From IMG/VR virus record IMGVR_UViG_3300042567_001982, positions 1-50,730 of that record: 50,730 nucleotides of DNA; one strand, 5' to 3'. The position numbers were made by a program, and so were the translations under genes. The stretch comes from a virus. Positions 17,608 to 25,658 of the stretch are shown here, piece after piece (position 1 is the first letter of the stretch; each line of letters opens with the position of its first letter). The notes under the pieces are model-generated. The model had not been told where the DNA came from and ran no database searches. It saw nothing but the letters and a program-made list of their open reading frames with translations.

Positions 17608-19364
17608 ATTTAGATAAAAATATAATAGATGTTATTGAGAATTGGAATTTGTCATACACTGTTGGTAATTCATTGTTTCACATTTTAAATTCAAAAAATA
17701 AAGATTTTAATGATTTGGAAGAATTAAAAAAAGCTTCTTGGTTTTTAAATAAAAAAATAGATTCTTTAGAAAATTTACCCCCAAGTAAGACTAAATTTAA
17801 TAAAATTAAATTAGATGATATAGATTTTAAATGTATTAATCTAAAAAAAAGAAATGATAGAAGGGATTGGATTAACTCTCATTTACCAAAGTTTAATATA
17901 AACTATGAATTTTTTGACGCAATTGTTGATGATAATGAATATGATGTTAATTTTCCAAAGGCTTACAGTAAAGGTCAAAAGGGTTGTTTTCTTTCACACT
18001 ATAAATTACTTAAAACACATGACAGTAATAAAATTTTAGGTATATTTGAAGATGATGTTGAATTATGTGAAGATTTTTTGGACAGGTTTAAGTATATTGA
18101 AGACAACTTTAATTTAGATTGGGATATATTCTTTTTATCATCGTACTACCATTTGAATGAACATAAAGATAGATGGAACCCTTCAGGTGATTTTGAATTA
18201 ACTGATACAAAATATATCCACAGAGTTTATGGCGCATTTACAACACATGCTTATTTGGTTAACCCAAAATCAATTGATAAAATTTTAAAATTGATTGATG
18301 AAAACATTGCCGACACTTATGCAATTGACCATGTGTATTGCTCCAAAATTGAAAGTAAGTTAAATTGTTATTCTTTTACTCCAGGAATGGCAAACCAAAG
18401 GGTTAGTCATAGCGATATTGATGGTAGTAATAAAGACCCTAACGAATTTAAATTAATTGTTGGTGAACACTATTACGTGAATAACCTTAAAGATTTTGAT
18501 TATGAAAAATATTTTGAAAAATATATTTCAGAAAGAGATTCTAAAAAAATTAAATCTAAAATTTTTGATAAAACAAAAATTAAACAAGATGATTTTGACT
18601 ACGACAAATATTTTGAAAAAATAAATAATAAGATATCAACAAGTATAAACAGATATGAATTTAAAAATAGTTATAATCTAAATTACGTAATATATAACTA
18701 CGATTATTTTACAAATCTTTATTACCAAAAAACTAATGTTGTAAATGAGGAATATAAAGAATATAGTAAATTACAAGAGTTAATAAGTTTGGTAGATAAA
18801 TCAAAAATTATTATTGATATTGGTGCAAATTGTGGTTTATTTAGTATTCCATCCTCACTAAACGGATATGAAGTATACGGTTTTGAACCTGTACGAATGA
18901 ATATAAAATTGTTAGAATTAGGAAGAGAAGAAAACAAATGTAATAATTTTAATATTGTAAATATGGGAGTTTCTAATAAAACAAAAAAAGAAACAATCTA
19001 CATACCATATTGTTCAGACAACACATCTTTTAATAAAGATGTTGCAATAAGTAATATGTCATTTAGTAAAAATTATATTGAAGAAACAGTTAATTGCACC
19101 ACGTTTGATGATTGGATTAAAAAAAATAAAAATCTTAATATTGGATTTATTAAAATTGACGTTCAAGGATTTGAAAAAGAAGTGTTGGAGGGCATGACAG
19201 GATTTCTTAAAAATTGTAACGATGTTTACATTTATCTTGAATGGGATAAAAACTTAACAGAAAATAATGGGAATTCTTTAGGTGACATGGAAACTATTCT
19301 TATTGAGAATAATTTTGAAGTGAGAGAAACTTTAGAAAACGATAAACTTTTTTATAAAAAATAA
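17604..19364 (+). CDS. Three-part fusion: decayed DUF3310-like + GT25 + FkbM methyltransferase (586 aa)
   Basis: I place the start at 17604, where ATG overlaps the preceding stop; the frame stays open 27 nt further upstream. Residues 1-52 align with the last two thirds of DUF3310 (VIENWNLSYTVGNSLF, then LEELKKASWFLNKKI), without the His/Tyr opening or the RAGKK turn. Residues about 70-280 resemble GT25 LPS transferases (CINLKKRNDRRDWI, GCFLSHYKLL, GIFEDDVEL). The C-terminal third is an FkbM domain (IIDIGANCGLFSIP, YGFEPVRMN, FIKIDVQGFEKEVLEG). A transferase and a methyltransferase on one chain could add and then cap a sugar. Confidence 0.78.
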   Translation: MNLDKNIIDVIENWNLSYTVGNSLFHILNSKNKDFNDLEELKKASWFLNKKIDSLENLPPSKTKFNKIKLDDIDFKCINLKKRNDRRDWINSHLPKFNINYEFFDAIVDDNEYDVNFPKAYSKGQKGCFLSHYKLLKTHDSNKILGIFEDDVELCEDFLDRFKYIEDNFNLDWDIFFLSSYYHLNEHKDRWNPSGDFELTDTKYIHRVYGAFTTHAYLVNPKSIDKILKLIDENIADTYAIDHVYCSKIESKLNCYSFTPGMANQRVSHSDIDGSNKDPNEFKLIVGEHYYVNNLKDFDYEKYFEKYISERDSKKIKSKIFDKTKIKQDDFDYDKYFEKINNKISTSINRYEFKNSYNLNYVIYNYDYFTNLYYQKTNVVNEEYKEYSKLQELISLVDKSKIIIDIGANCGLFSIPSSLNGYEVYGFEPVRMNIKLLELGREENKCNNFNIVNMGVSNKTKKETIYIPYCSDNTSFNKDVAISNMSFSKNYIEETVNCTTFDDWIKKNKNLNIGFIKIDVQGFEKEVLEGMTGFLKNCNDVYIYLEWDKNLTENNGNSLGDMETILIENNFEVRETLENDKLFYKK

Positions 19365-19365
19365 A

Positions 19366-19950
19366 ATGATAACAGAAACAGGATATTGGACATCAGATGA
19401 CACAGAAGCAATCCATGTGCATGACCCAAGCTTAGCAAATTGGATTTTAAATTACCTACAGGATGATAAGGATAAACAATTAATTGATTTTGGATGTGGT
19501 TTTGGGGATTATCTTAAAAATTTACATAACAATGGATTCACAAACTTACACGGATTTGAAGGTGAGGTTAGAAAGGGAAGTCTAAAATTTATTAAAAATT
19601 GGGATTTGTCAAACCCAATAAAAAACTATAAAAATTATGACAATTTAAAAAATAACGCATACAACACAATTTGTTTAGAAGTTGGTGAACATATACCAAA
19701 GCAATATGAATCAATTTTTTTAGATAACATTACATCACTCACTACAAATAAAATAATATTGTCTTGGGCCATCATTGGTCAATTAGGTGATGGTCATGTT
19801 AATTGTATGAATAATGATGAAGTTATTTTAAAAATGAATGATTTAGGTTTTGACTACTTGGAAAATGATAGTATGAGTGCACGTAATTCAGTTTCACCTG
19901 CAATTGCATCTTGGTTTCTAAAAACCATAATGATTTTTAAAAAAAAATAA
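19366..19950 (+). CDS. Class I methyltransferase (194 aa)
   Basis: A small SAM-dependent methyltransferase. Motif I is LIDFGCGFGDYLKNL (around residues 39-53), followed by LHGFEGE and the segment YNTICLEVGEHIPKQY, which carries the usual His-containing post-motif. The N-terminus (TGYWTSDDTEAIHVHDPSLANWI) resembles methyltransferases encoded near viral and bacterial glycosyltransferase genes. Substrate unknown. It begins 1 nt after the preceding stop. Confidence 0.78.
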   Translation: MITETGYWTSDDTEAIHVHDPSLANWILNYLQDDKDKQLIDFGCGFGDYLKNLHNNGFTNLHGFEGEVRKGSLKFIKNWDLSNPIKNYKNYDNLKNNAYNTICLEVGEHIPKQYESIFLDNITSLTTNKIILSWAIIGQLGDGHVNCMNNDEVILKMNDLGFDYLENDSMSARNSVSPAIASWFLKTIMIFKKK

Positions 19951-19952
19951 CT

Positions 19953-20333
19953 ATGATTACAATACCTGTTAGTGTTGGAGAATTAATTGACAAATTATCA
20001 ATCCTTCACGTTAAAAAAATAAAAATAACTAACCTTGAAAAATTGGTGTACGTTAATAAAGAATTTGAATTATTATATAACTTCTCTTCAGATTATTTAA
20101 ACGATGAAGAAATAACAAAATTATACCACGAGTTAGTTGATACTAATTCAAAACTATGGGAGATTGAAGATATGTTAAGAATTATTGAAACTGAAAAAAT
20201 TTTTAATTCAAAGTTTATTGAACTTTCAAGAAATGTATATCACACAAATGATAAAAGATTCAAATTAAAAAATGAAATAAACGAAAGAACTTCTTCTGAA
20301 ATTAGAGAAGTTAAAGAATACGTAGAATATTAA
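19953..20333 (+). CDS. DUF6165-like helical protein (126 aa)
   Basis: The opening ITIPVSVGELIDKLSILHVKKIKI and the following helical KLVYVNKEFELL region look like DUF6165, a small all-alpha family often found beside LPS or capsule glycosyltransferase genes and of unknown biochemistry. The protein is charged throughout and likely a helical bundle. Its position between a methyltransferase and the GDP-mannose epimerase fits that association. The family name is from memory of the pattern. Confidence 0.65.
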   Translation: MITIPVSVGELIDKLSILHVKKIKITNLEKLVYVNKEFELLYNFSSDYLNDEEITKLYHELVDTNSKLWEIEDMLRIIETEKIFNSKFIELSRNVYHTNDKRFKLKNEINERTSSEIREVKEYVEY

Positions 20334-20335
20334 TT

Positions 20336-21400
20336 ATGAAAAAAATATTAATTCTTGGTGGCGGCGGATTTATAGGTGGTCACTTGGCAAAAAAATTAAA
20401 AGATGAAGGTAACTACGTAAGAGTAGTCGACATAAAAAGTCACGAATATTTTACACCTGAAGAAATGTGTAATGAATTTTTAACTTACGATTTACGTGAC
20501 CCAAAAAATGTGGAAGCAGTTATTAGAGTAGAAACTTACGAAAATAAAATTATACCATTTTCATATCTCAAACAACCTTATTCCGAAGTAACTTCGTTTG
20601 ACGAAGTTTATCAACTTGCAGCAGATATGGGTGGTGCAGGATATATTTTTACAGGAGAACACGATGCGGATGTTATGCATAACTCGGCGATGATTAACTT
20701 AAATGTTGCTAAAGAATGTGTCGAACAAGGAGTTAAAAAAGTATTTTACTCGTCATCGGCATGTATGTATCCTGAACATAATCAGTTAGACCCTAACAAT
20801 CCAAATTGTGAAGAATATTCTGCTTATCCCGCAAACCCAGATTCCGAATATGGATGGGAAAAATTATTTTCGGAAAGATTATTTTTATCATTTCATAGAA
20901 ACTATGGATTAAATGTTAGAATTGCAAGATTTCATAACATTTTTGGACCAATGGGAACTTGGAAGGGTGGTAAAGAAAAATCGCCAGCAGCGATGTGTAG
21001 AAAAGCTGCCGAAACACCTGATGGTGGTGAGATTGAAGTTTGGGGTAGTGGTGTGCAAACACGTTCATTCTTATACGTTGATGAGTGCGTTGAAGCGGTG
21101 TTAAGATTAATGGATTCAGAATTATCAAAACCAGTTAATATTGGTAGTGAAGAAATGGTGACAATCAATCAACTTGCAAGTATGGCAATTGCTATTTCAG
21201 GTAAAGACATAAAAATTAAAAATATAGAAGGAGAAGAATTTTTTAATAAATACGGATTTAAATGCCCTTTAGGCGTTAAAGGAAGAAATTCAGATAATAG
21301 ATTATATAAAAGTGCAATTGGTTGGGAAGTAAATCAACCCTTGTCCATCGGTCTTAAAAAAACATATGAATGGATTAAATCTCAAGTTGATAACTTATAA
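20336..21400 (+). CDS. GDP-mannose 3,5-epimerase (354 aa)
   Basis: An extended SDR enzyme converting GDP-D-mannose to GDP-L-galactose (and GDP-L-gulose). The NAD motif is GGGGFIGG (8-15). LAADMGGAGYIF (about 95-106), SSACMYPE with the acid/base Cys143, the YGWEK pair Tyr172/Lys176 and GTWKGGKEKSPAAMCRKA with Lys215 match the plant and bacterial enzyme closely. An insertion of roughly 20 residues lies around 65-86, before the ADMGG motif. The product is a likely donor for the two GT11 enzymes in the same operon. GDP-mannose itself would come from the host or from genes outside the window. Confidence 0.9.
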   Translation: MKKILILGGGGFIGGHLAKKLKDEGNYVRVVDIKSHEYFTPEEMCNEFLTYDLRDPKNVEAVIRVETYENKIIPFSYLKQPYSEVTSFDEVYQLAADMGGAGYIFTGEHDADVMHNSAMINLNVAKECVEQGVKKVFYSSSACMYPEHNQLDPNNPNCEEYSAYPANPDSEYGWEKLFSERLFLSFHRNYGLNVRIARFHNIFGPMGTWKGGKEKSPAAMCRKAAETPDGGEIEVWGSGVQTRSFLYVDECVEAVLRLMDSELSKPVNIGSEEMVTINQLASMAIAISGKDIKIKNIEGEEFFNKYGFKCPLGVKGRNSDNRLYKSAIGWEVNQPLSIGLKKTYEWIKSQVDNL

Positions 21401-21415
21401 AAAAAACAAATTTAA

Positions 21416-22165
21416 ATGGCAAATACAAGACAAAAAAAATCACCAGTACCCACTCCTTCAATGGAAGAAGGTCACAATAAAACAAGAAAAGAAGTAATCT
21501 GTTCAATATTAAAAAAGAAAACCAAAGAAAAATTTCTAACTCAAACACAAAAAAGATACTACGATACATTAACCTCAAGTGAAGTTACGGTATGTTCAGG
21601 TCCAGCAGGGGTAGGTAAAAGTTATATTACTATGAAAGCAGCAATTGATTTACTTGCTGATCCAAACACACCTTATGAAAAGATTATTATAGTAAGACCT
21701 GCAGTTGAGGCTGAAGAAAAATTAGGTAGTTTACCTGGTAATGTTGAAGAAAAATTAGACCCTTATATTTTCCCGTCTTATTATTTGTTAAATAAAATTG
21801 TAGGAAAAGAAATTAGAGAAAAATTAAAAGAACTTGAAATTGTTGAGGTGTTTGCATTGGCGTTTATGAGAGGTATGAATATTGATAACTCAATTTTAAT
21901 TTTTGAAGAGGGTCAAAACGCAACACCAAGTCAAATGAAATTACTATTGACAAGAATTGGGTTTAATAGTAAATTCTTTATATCTGGCGATGTTGAGCAA
22001 TCAGATAGATACAAAAATAAAACTCACAGTGGATTATGGGATGCAATTGAAAAATTTAGAGACGACAAATATATTTCAACATTTGAATTTAAAGATAAAA
22101 ACGATATTGTTAGAAATCCTTTAATTAGTAAAATATTACAAAAATACGATAACGAAACAGAATGA
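21416..22165 (+). CDS. phoH: PhoH-like ATPase (249 aa)
   Basis: A P-loop ATPase of the PhoH family: Walker A GPAGVGKS at residues 62-69, the VRPAVEAEEKLGSLPG block at 93-108 and the Walker B region ILIFEEGQNATPSQMK at 160-175. The last usually reads V-D-E-A-Q-N; here E-E-G-Q-N replaces it. FFISGDVEQSD follows. PhoH is a marker gene in many phages, with a possible RNA-helicase or phosphate-stress role that is not settled. The gene lies within the glycosyltransferase run, and its stop overlaps the next start (ATGA). Confidence 0.9.
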   Translation: MANTRQKKSPVPTPSMEEGHNKTRKEVICSILKKKTKEKFLTQTQKRYYDTLTSSEVTVCSGPAGVGKSYITMKAAIDLLADPNTPYEKIIIVRPAVEAEEKLGSLPGNVEEKLDPYIFPSYYLLNKIVGKEIREKLKELEIVEVFALAFMRGMNIDNSILIFEEGQNATPSQMKLLLTRIGFNSKFFISGDVEQSDRYKNKTHSGLWDAIEKFRDDKYISTFEFKDKNDIVRNPLISKILQKYDNETE

Positions 22166-22758
22166 GAATTGCAATAGAGTTAAATGGTGTTTTACGAGAT
22201 ACTTTAAAAAAAATACAACAGGAATACGAAAAATGGTATTTGGATAATCCATTCAAAGAAGACGAGGAAAAATCTGAATATGAGGTAATTTCTGACTTGA
22301 GTAGTTTAGATATTGGTAAACACTTGAAATTTAAAGATGAAGATGAACTGTATAATTTTTTATACAAAGAACATACCATGGAAATCTTCGGTCATGCGGG
22401 TTCAGTTGAGGTATCAAGTATGATGGATTTCAACGACTTTTATTTAGATATGAGAGATAATCATGATATTTTAATCGTTTCCGATGAAATTGGTAAATCA
22501 AAACCAGCGTCTCTATTCTTCATTTCAAAATTTGGTTGTCTTGTTGAAATGGTTAAATTTTATAGTGAACCAACAATTAATTCAATGTGGAATTCAATAG
22601 ACGTTTTACTTACAGCAAATCCTAACTTATTATTAAATCATCCTGAAGGAAAAATTGTTATAAAATATGAAACATTATATAACAAGGATGTTGAAACAGA
22701 ACATTCGATAACAAAAATAAAAGAATTACAAACAAAAATAAAAGAGCTATATGATTAA
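22162..22758 (+). CDS. HAD-like protein with altered catalytic motif (198 aa)
   Basis: The N-terminus MRIAIELNGVLRD has the shape of HAD motif I, but the two aspartates are replaced by Glu and Asn. HDILIVSDEIGKSKP (around 107-121) looks like motif II and its surroundings, and a loop with NPNLLLNHPEG could be a remnant of the last motif. The overall organisation resembles 5'(3')-deoxyribonucleotidase-type HAD proteins, but catalysis by the normal aspartyl-phosphate route would be lost. It may be a binding protein derived from an enzyme. The fold call is tentative. Confidence 0.5.
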   Translation: MRIAIELNGVLRDTLKKIQQEYEKWYLDNPFKEDEEKSEYEVISDLSSLDIGKHLKFKDEDELYNFLYKEHTMEIFGHAGSVEVSSMMDFNDFYLDMRDNHDILIVSDEIGKSKPASLFFISKFGCLVEMVKFYSEPTINSMWNSIDVLLTANPNLLLNHPEGKIVIKYETLYNKDVETEHSITKIKELQTKIKELYD

Positions 22759-23032
22759 AGTATTAGGAGAAAACTACTATATTGATTTAGACAAAATTGA
22801 AGAATATTTGGACATGTCTAACCAATATACTGAAGGTGAAACTTCAGGTAACACAGAAACAAGGATTAACATCATAAAATTTGAAATGGTAAAAATGTTG
22901 GTGGACACCATTTTAACTGAGCATGAAGAAATTGATGAGCAGTTAGGAATGAAATCAAGTTCAAATACAAGTATACCTTTCAGGTTAGCTTTTAATAGCT
23001 TATTAAATAAAAAACTTATAAATCATTATTAA
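22751..23032 (+). CDS. Hypothetical small protein (93 aa)
   Basis: Unrecognised. An acidic, mostly helical protein with a short beta-like start (MIKVLGENYYIDL), a helix around IINIIKFEMVKMLVDTIL and a final KLINHY. No cysteine or transmembrane segment. It overlaps the preceding gene by 8 nt and is followed after 1 nt by a glycosyltransferase gene, so it belongs to the same operon. It may be a partner of the HAD-like protein, but nothing in the sequence shows this. Confidence 0.7.
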   Translation: MIKVLGENYYIDLDKIEEYLDMSNQYTEGETSGNTETRINIIKFEMVKMLVDTILTEHEEIDEQLGMKSSSNTSIPFRLAFNSLLNKKLINHY

Positions 23033-23033
23033 T

Positions 23034-24086
23034 ATGGATACATCGTTAAACGAAAAAGTAAAACAGTCGATTCAAAACCTAAAAGATAGAAAATCAAGAA
23101 TTTATTTTCTTATTCAAGATACTAAAGGTAATGCAAAAGCTTCTGTTAGATTAATTTATCAAATGGCAAAATCGCTATTAGATGCGGGATTTAATCCTAT
23201 AATTCTTCACGAGAAAAAAGAATATGCTGGTGTTGTTGCGTGGCTTGATGAAGAATACATGTCAATTCCTCACAGAGCAATTGAAGGTCAAAATTTAGAA
23301 ATTGCGCCTGAAGATTTTATTGTTGTTCCTGAATTGTTTGGGTACGTGATGGACCAAATTAAAAATTTACCTTGTGGTAAAATAGTTTTTACCCAAAACT
23401 ATAATCACATTGTGGAAACATTACAACCTGGTCAAAATTGGGCTCAATATGGTTTCTTTAAATGTTTAACAACAACAACAAAACAACAGGAGTATATTGA
23501 AACGGTTATGAGACAATCAAGTTTTGATATTATTAAACCTTTAATTACAGATAGTTTTTACCCGAAAAATGTCCCACCAATGCCAATCATTGGAGTTCAC
23601 ACTAAAAATCAAGAAGATACTATTAACATTATCAAGACTTTTTATTTAAAATTTCCACAATATAGATGGTTTACATTTAGAGACTTAAGAGGACTTTCTG
23701 AAAAAGAATTTGCGAACTCATTAAGAGATTGTTTTGTTAGTGTTTGGATTGATGACGAGAGTGGTTTTGGTACCTTCCCATTAGAATCTATGGCATCAGG
23801 AGTACCTGTTATTGGTAAAACTCCAAATATTCAACCTGAATGGATGAATGATGATAATGGTGTTTGGTTAACAAACAAAACAATGATTTGTGATTTTATT
23901 GCTGACTATATTCAAAATTGGTTAGAAGATAACATCAAGACTGATCTTTATGAAAACATGAAGAAAACGGTTGAAAACTATACTAATAAACAAGAATTTG
24001 ACTCTACGGTAATTTCGTTATTTGAAAACTACCTAAACGTAAGATCAGAGTCGTTTGAACAACAAATATCTAAAACAGAAGAATAA
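23034..24086 (+). CDS. GT4-like (GT-B) glycosyltransferase (350 aa)
   Basis: The N-terminal domain opens with RIYFLIQDTKGNAKASVRLIYQMAKSL, as in GT4 proteins acting after an NDP-sugar binding event. In the C-terminal domain the segment ESGFGTFPLESMASGVPVIGK (split here around residues 240-260) is the classic GT4 donor site with its E-x7-E-like spacing. No membrane helix. Together with the GT2 gene that follows it forms a glycosyltransferase pair at the end of the operon. Acceptor unknown. Confidence 0.82.
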   Translation: MDTSLNEKVKQSIQNLKDRKSRIYFLIQDTKGNAKASVRLIYQMAKSLLDAGFNPIILHEKKEYAGVVAWLDEEYMSIPHRAIEGQNLEIAPEDFIVVPELFGYVMDQIKNLPCGKIVFTQNYNHIVETLQPGQNWAQYGFFKCLTTTTKQQEYIETVMRQSSFDIIKPLITDSFYPKNVPPMPIIGVHTKNQEDTINIIKTFYLKFPQYRWFTFRDLRGLSEKEFANSLRDCFVSVWIDDESGFGTFPLESMASGVPVIGKTPNIQPEWMNDDNGVWLTNKTMICDFIADYIQNWLEDNIKTDLYENMKKTVENYTNKQEFDSTVISLFENYLNVRSESFEQQISKTEE

Positions 24087-24087
24087 T

Positions 24088-24894
24088 ATGAACGAAAAAT
24101 TATCACTATCAATCATACTACCTATCAAATCATCAAAATCTAGAGATTTTAATGACTATTTTGAAAAGGCAATAACCTCAATTAAATCACAAACTGTTGA
24201 TATTGAAGAGTTAATAATTGTACACACATCTGAAGAATCATTAGTTAACCATTTAAATGGTTATGATTTTGGAGATATAAATGTTACAAAATTATTATGG
24301 GATAAAGAACCTAGTTATGCAGAACAAGTTAATTTTGGGGTTAAAAACGCAAAAGGTATTTGGGTTTCATTATTTGAATTTGATGATGAATACTCGTCAA
24401 TATGGTTTAAAAATGTTAAAAAATACATTGGTTCATATCCTGAAACTCAAGTATTTTTACCTGTGGTTGTTGAAACGGACGAAAAAGGTTTATTTGCCGG
24501 TTTTACCAATGAAGCAACCTTTGCGGCAAACTTTAGTCAAGAAATGGGATTTTTAACTAATGAAACTTTACAAGACTATCAAAATTTCCAAACAGCAGGC
24601 GCTGTTATTAAAAAACAAGTTATTGAAGACTTTGGAGGTTTTAAACCCTCAATCAAGTTAACGTTTGTTTATGAGTTTTTATTAAGATTAACCTACAATT
24701 CTGTATCAATTATGACAATACCTAGACTTGGGTATAAACACACCAACATGAGAGAAGGTTCAATTTTTTGGAATTATAAGTTTGGTGAAAACAAAATGTT
24801 AGAAGACGAAGTTAAATTTTGGGTTCAAACTGCAAAAAAAGAATTTTTCTTTGTTGACGATAGGGTCATAAAATATCAATCAGAAAATGGATAA
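24088..24894 (+). CDS. GT2-family glycosyltransferase (268 aa)
   Basis: I start it at the ATG at 24088, 1 nt after the preceding stop, although the frame is open into the previous gene. LSLSIILPIKSSKSRDFNDY opens a GT-A fold; SIKSQTVDIEELIIV is the usual GT2 strand-helix unit; WVSLFEFDDEYS carries the acidic metal site; a later GGFKPSIKLTFVYEFLLRL block resembles the GT2 acceptor region. Last transferase of the run; its stop overlaps the sigma-factor start in TAATG, physically linking the glycosylation operon to the late regulator. Confidence 0.8.
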   Translation: MNEKLSLSIILPIKSSKSRDFNDYFEKAITSIKSQTVDIEELIIVHTSEESLVNHLNGYDFGDINVTKLLWDKEPSYAEQVNFGVKNAKGIWVSLFEFDDEYSSIWFKNVKKYIGSYPETQVFLPVVVETDEKGLFAGFTNEATFAANFSQEMGFLTNETLQDYQNFQTAGAVIKKQVIEDFGGFKPSIKLTFVYEFLLRLTYNSVSIMTIPRLGYKHTNMREGSIFWNYKFGENKMLEDEVKFWVQTAKKEFFFVDDRVIKYQSENG

Positions 24895-25643
24895 TGCAAG
24901 AAACTCTATCTGCAACAACAGAAGATGTTTCATCTAAAAAAAGGGGTAGGAAAACGGTAAATATAAATTATTTTGATGTTAGAGAAGAGACCGCAGTAAG
25001 AAATTTTTTATTGGCAGAAACTTCAGAAGAGAAGAACAAAATATATAACGAATTCTTAAGAGGTCCTTTAGATAAGATGATATCATCTATTATTAGACGA
25101 TATAAGTTATATCGTAAAGATATGGATTTTACTGAAATCCATTGTGATACTCATTCATTCTTAATGACCAAGGTTGACAAATTTAAACCTTCTAAGGAAA
25201 AAAAAGCATATTCTTATTTTGGAACTATTTGTAAAAATTACTTAATGGGTCAAATAATAAAAGACCAAAAAGAAACTAACAGAAAAGTTTCTTATGAGGA
25301 TATGTCAGAAAGTATTGAGGAAAGACCTGATATGATGTATCGTATTGATGACGACGTAGTTGACACTAGTATTATAATTACAGAATATCTAAAAGAATTA
25401 AAGGATTTTATTGAGGGGGAAAATTTAAATGATAATGAAAAAAAATTAGGATACGCATTAATTGATTTATTCGATAATTACGAATCCATATTCTCAGGTG
25501 CTAATAATAATAAGTTTAATAAAAATATTATTCTTTTGTCTTTAAGAGAAATGACAAATTTAAGTACAAAAGAAATTCGTAGCTCAATGAAAAGATTCAA
25601 AAAGTTGTATATTTTCATTCAAAGTAAAATGAAAACCGATTAA
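24894..25643 (+). CDS. gp55-like late sigma factor (249 aa)
   Basis: Resembles T4 gp55, a minimal sigma factor that directs RNA polymerase to late promoters. The segment from about residue 98, with FKPSKEKKAYSYFGTICKNYL followed by a Lys-rich linker, corresponds to the sigma region 2 part that contacts the polymerase coiled-coil and the -10 element. The C-terminal third has LSLREMTNLSTKEIRSSMKR, which looks like a helix-turn-helix. Late expression in T4 also needs gp33 and the sliding clamp; neither is identified here. It is followed within 16 nt by a TATTTATA site, the candidate target. Confidence 0.75.
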   Translation: MQETLSATTEDVSSKKRGRKTVNINYFDVREETAVRNFLLAETSEEKNKIYNEFLRGPLDKMISSIIRRYKLYRKDMDFTEIHCDTHSFLMTKVDKFKPSKEKKAYSYFGTICKNYLMGQIIKDQKETNRKVSYEDMSESIEERPDMMYRIDDDVVDTSIIITEYLKELKDFIEGENLNDNEKKLGYALIDLFDNYESIFSGANNNKFNKNIILLSLREMTNLSTKEIRSSMKRFKKLYIFIQSKMKTD

Positions 25644-25647
25644 AAAG

Positions 25648-25655
25648 TATTTATA
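25648..25655 (+). promoter_or_regulatory. Putative late promoter motif (TATTTATA) at the 25659 gene
   Basis: TATTTATA ends 3 nt before the ATG at 25659. A gap this short means a transcript started at normal -10 spacing would begin at or inside the codon, so it may yield leaderless mRNA or mainly serve the genes beyond. Confidence 0.5.
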
Positions 25656-25658
25656 GAT

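Noticed and set aside
6240-24894. The operon as a bacterial capsule locus (prophage-adjacent host DNA)
   Set aside because: There is no flippase, polymerase, export or membrane glycosyltransferase gene; PhoH, dUTPase, DUF3310 and a gp55-like sigma factor are within or coupled to it; base composition and gene overlap look the same as in the flanking phage genes.
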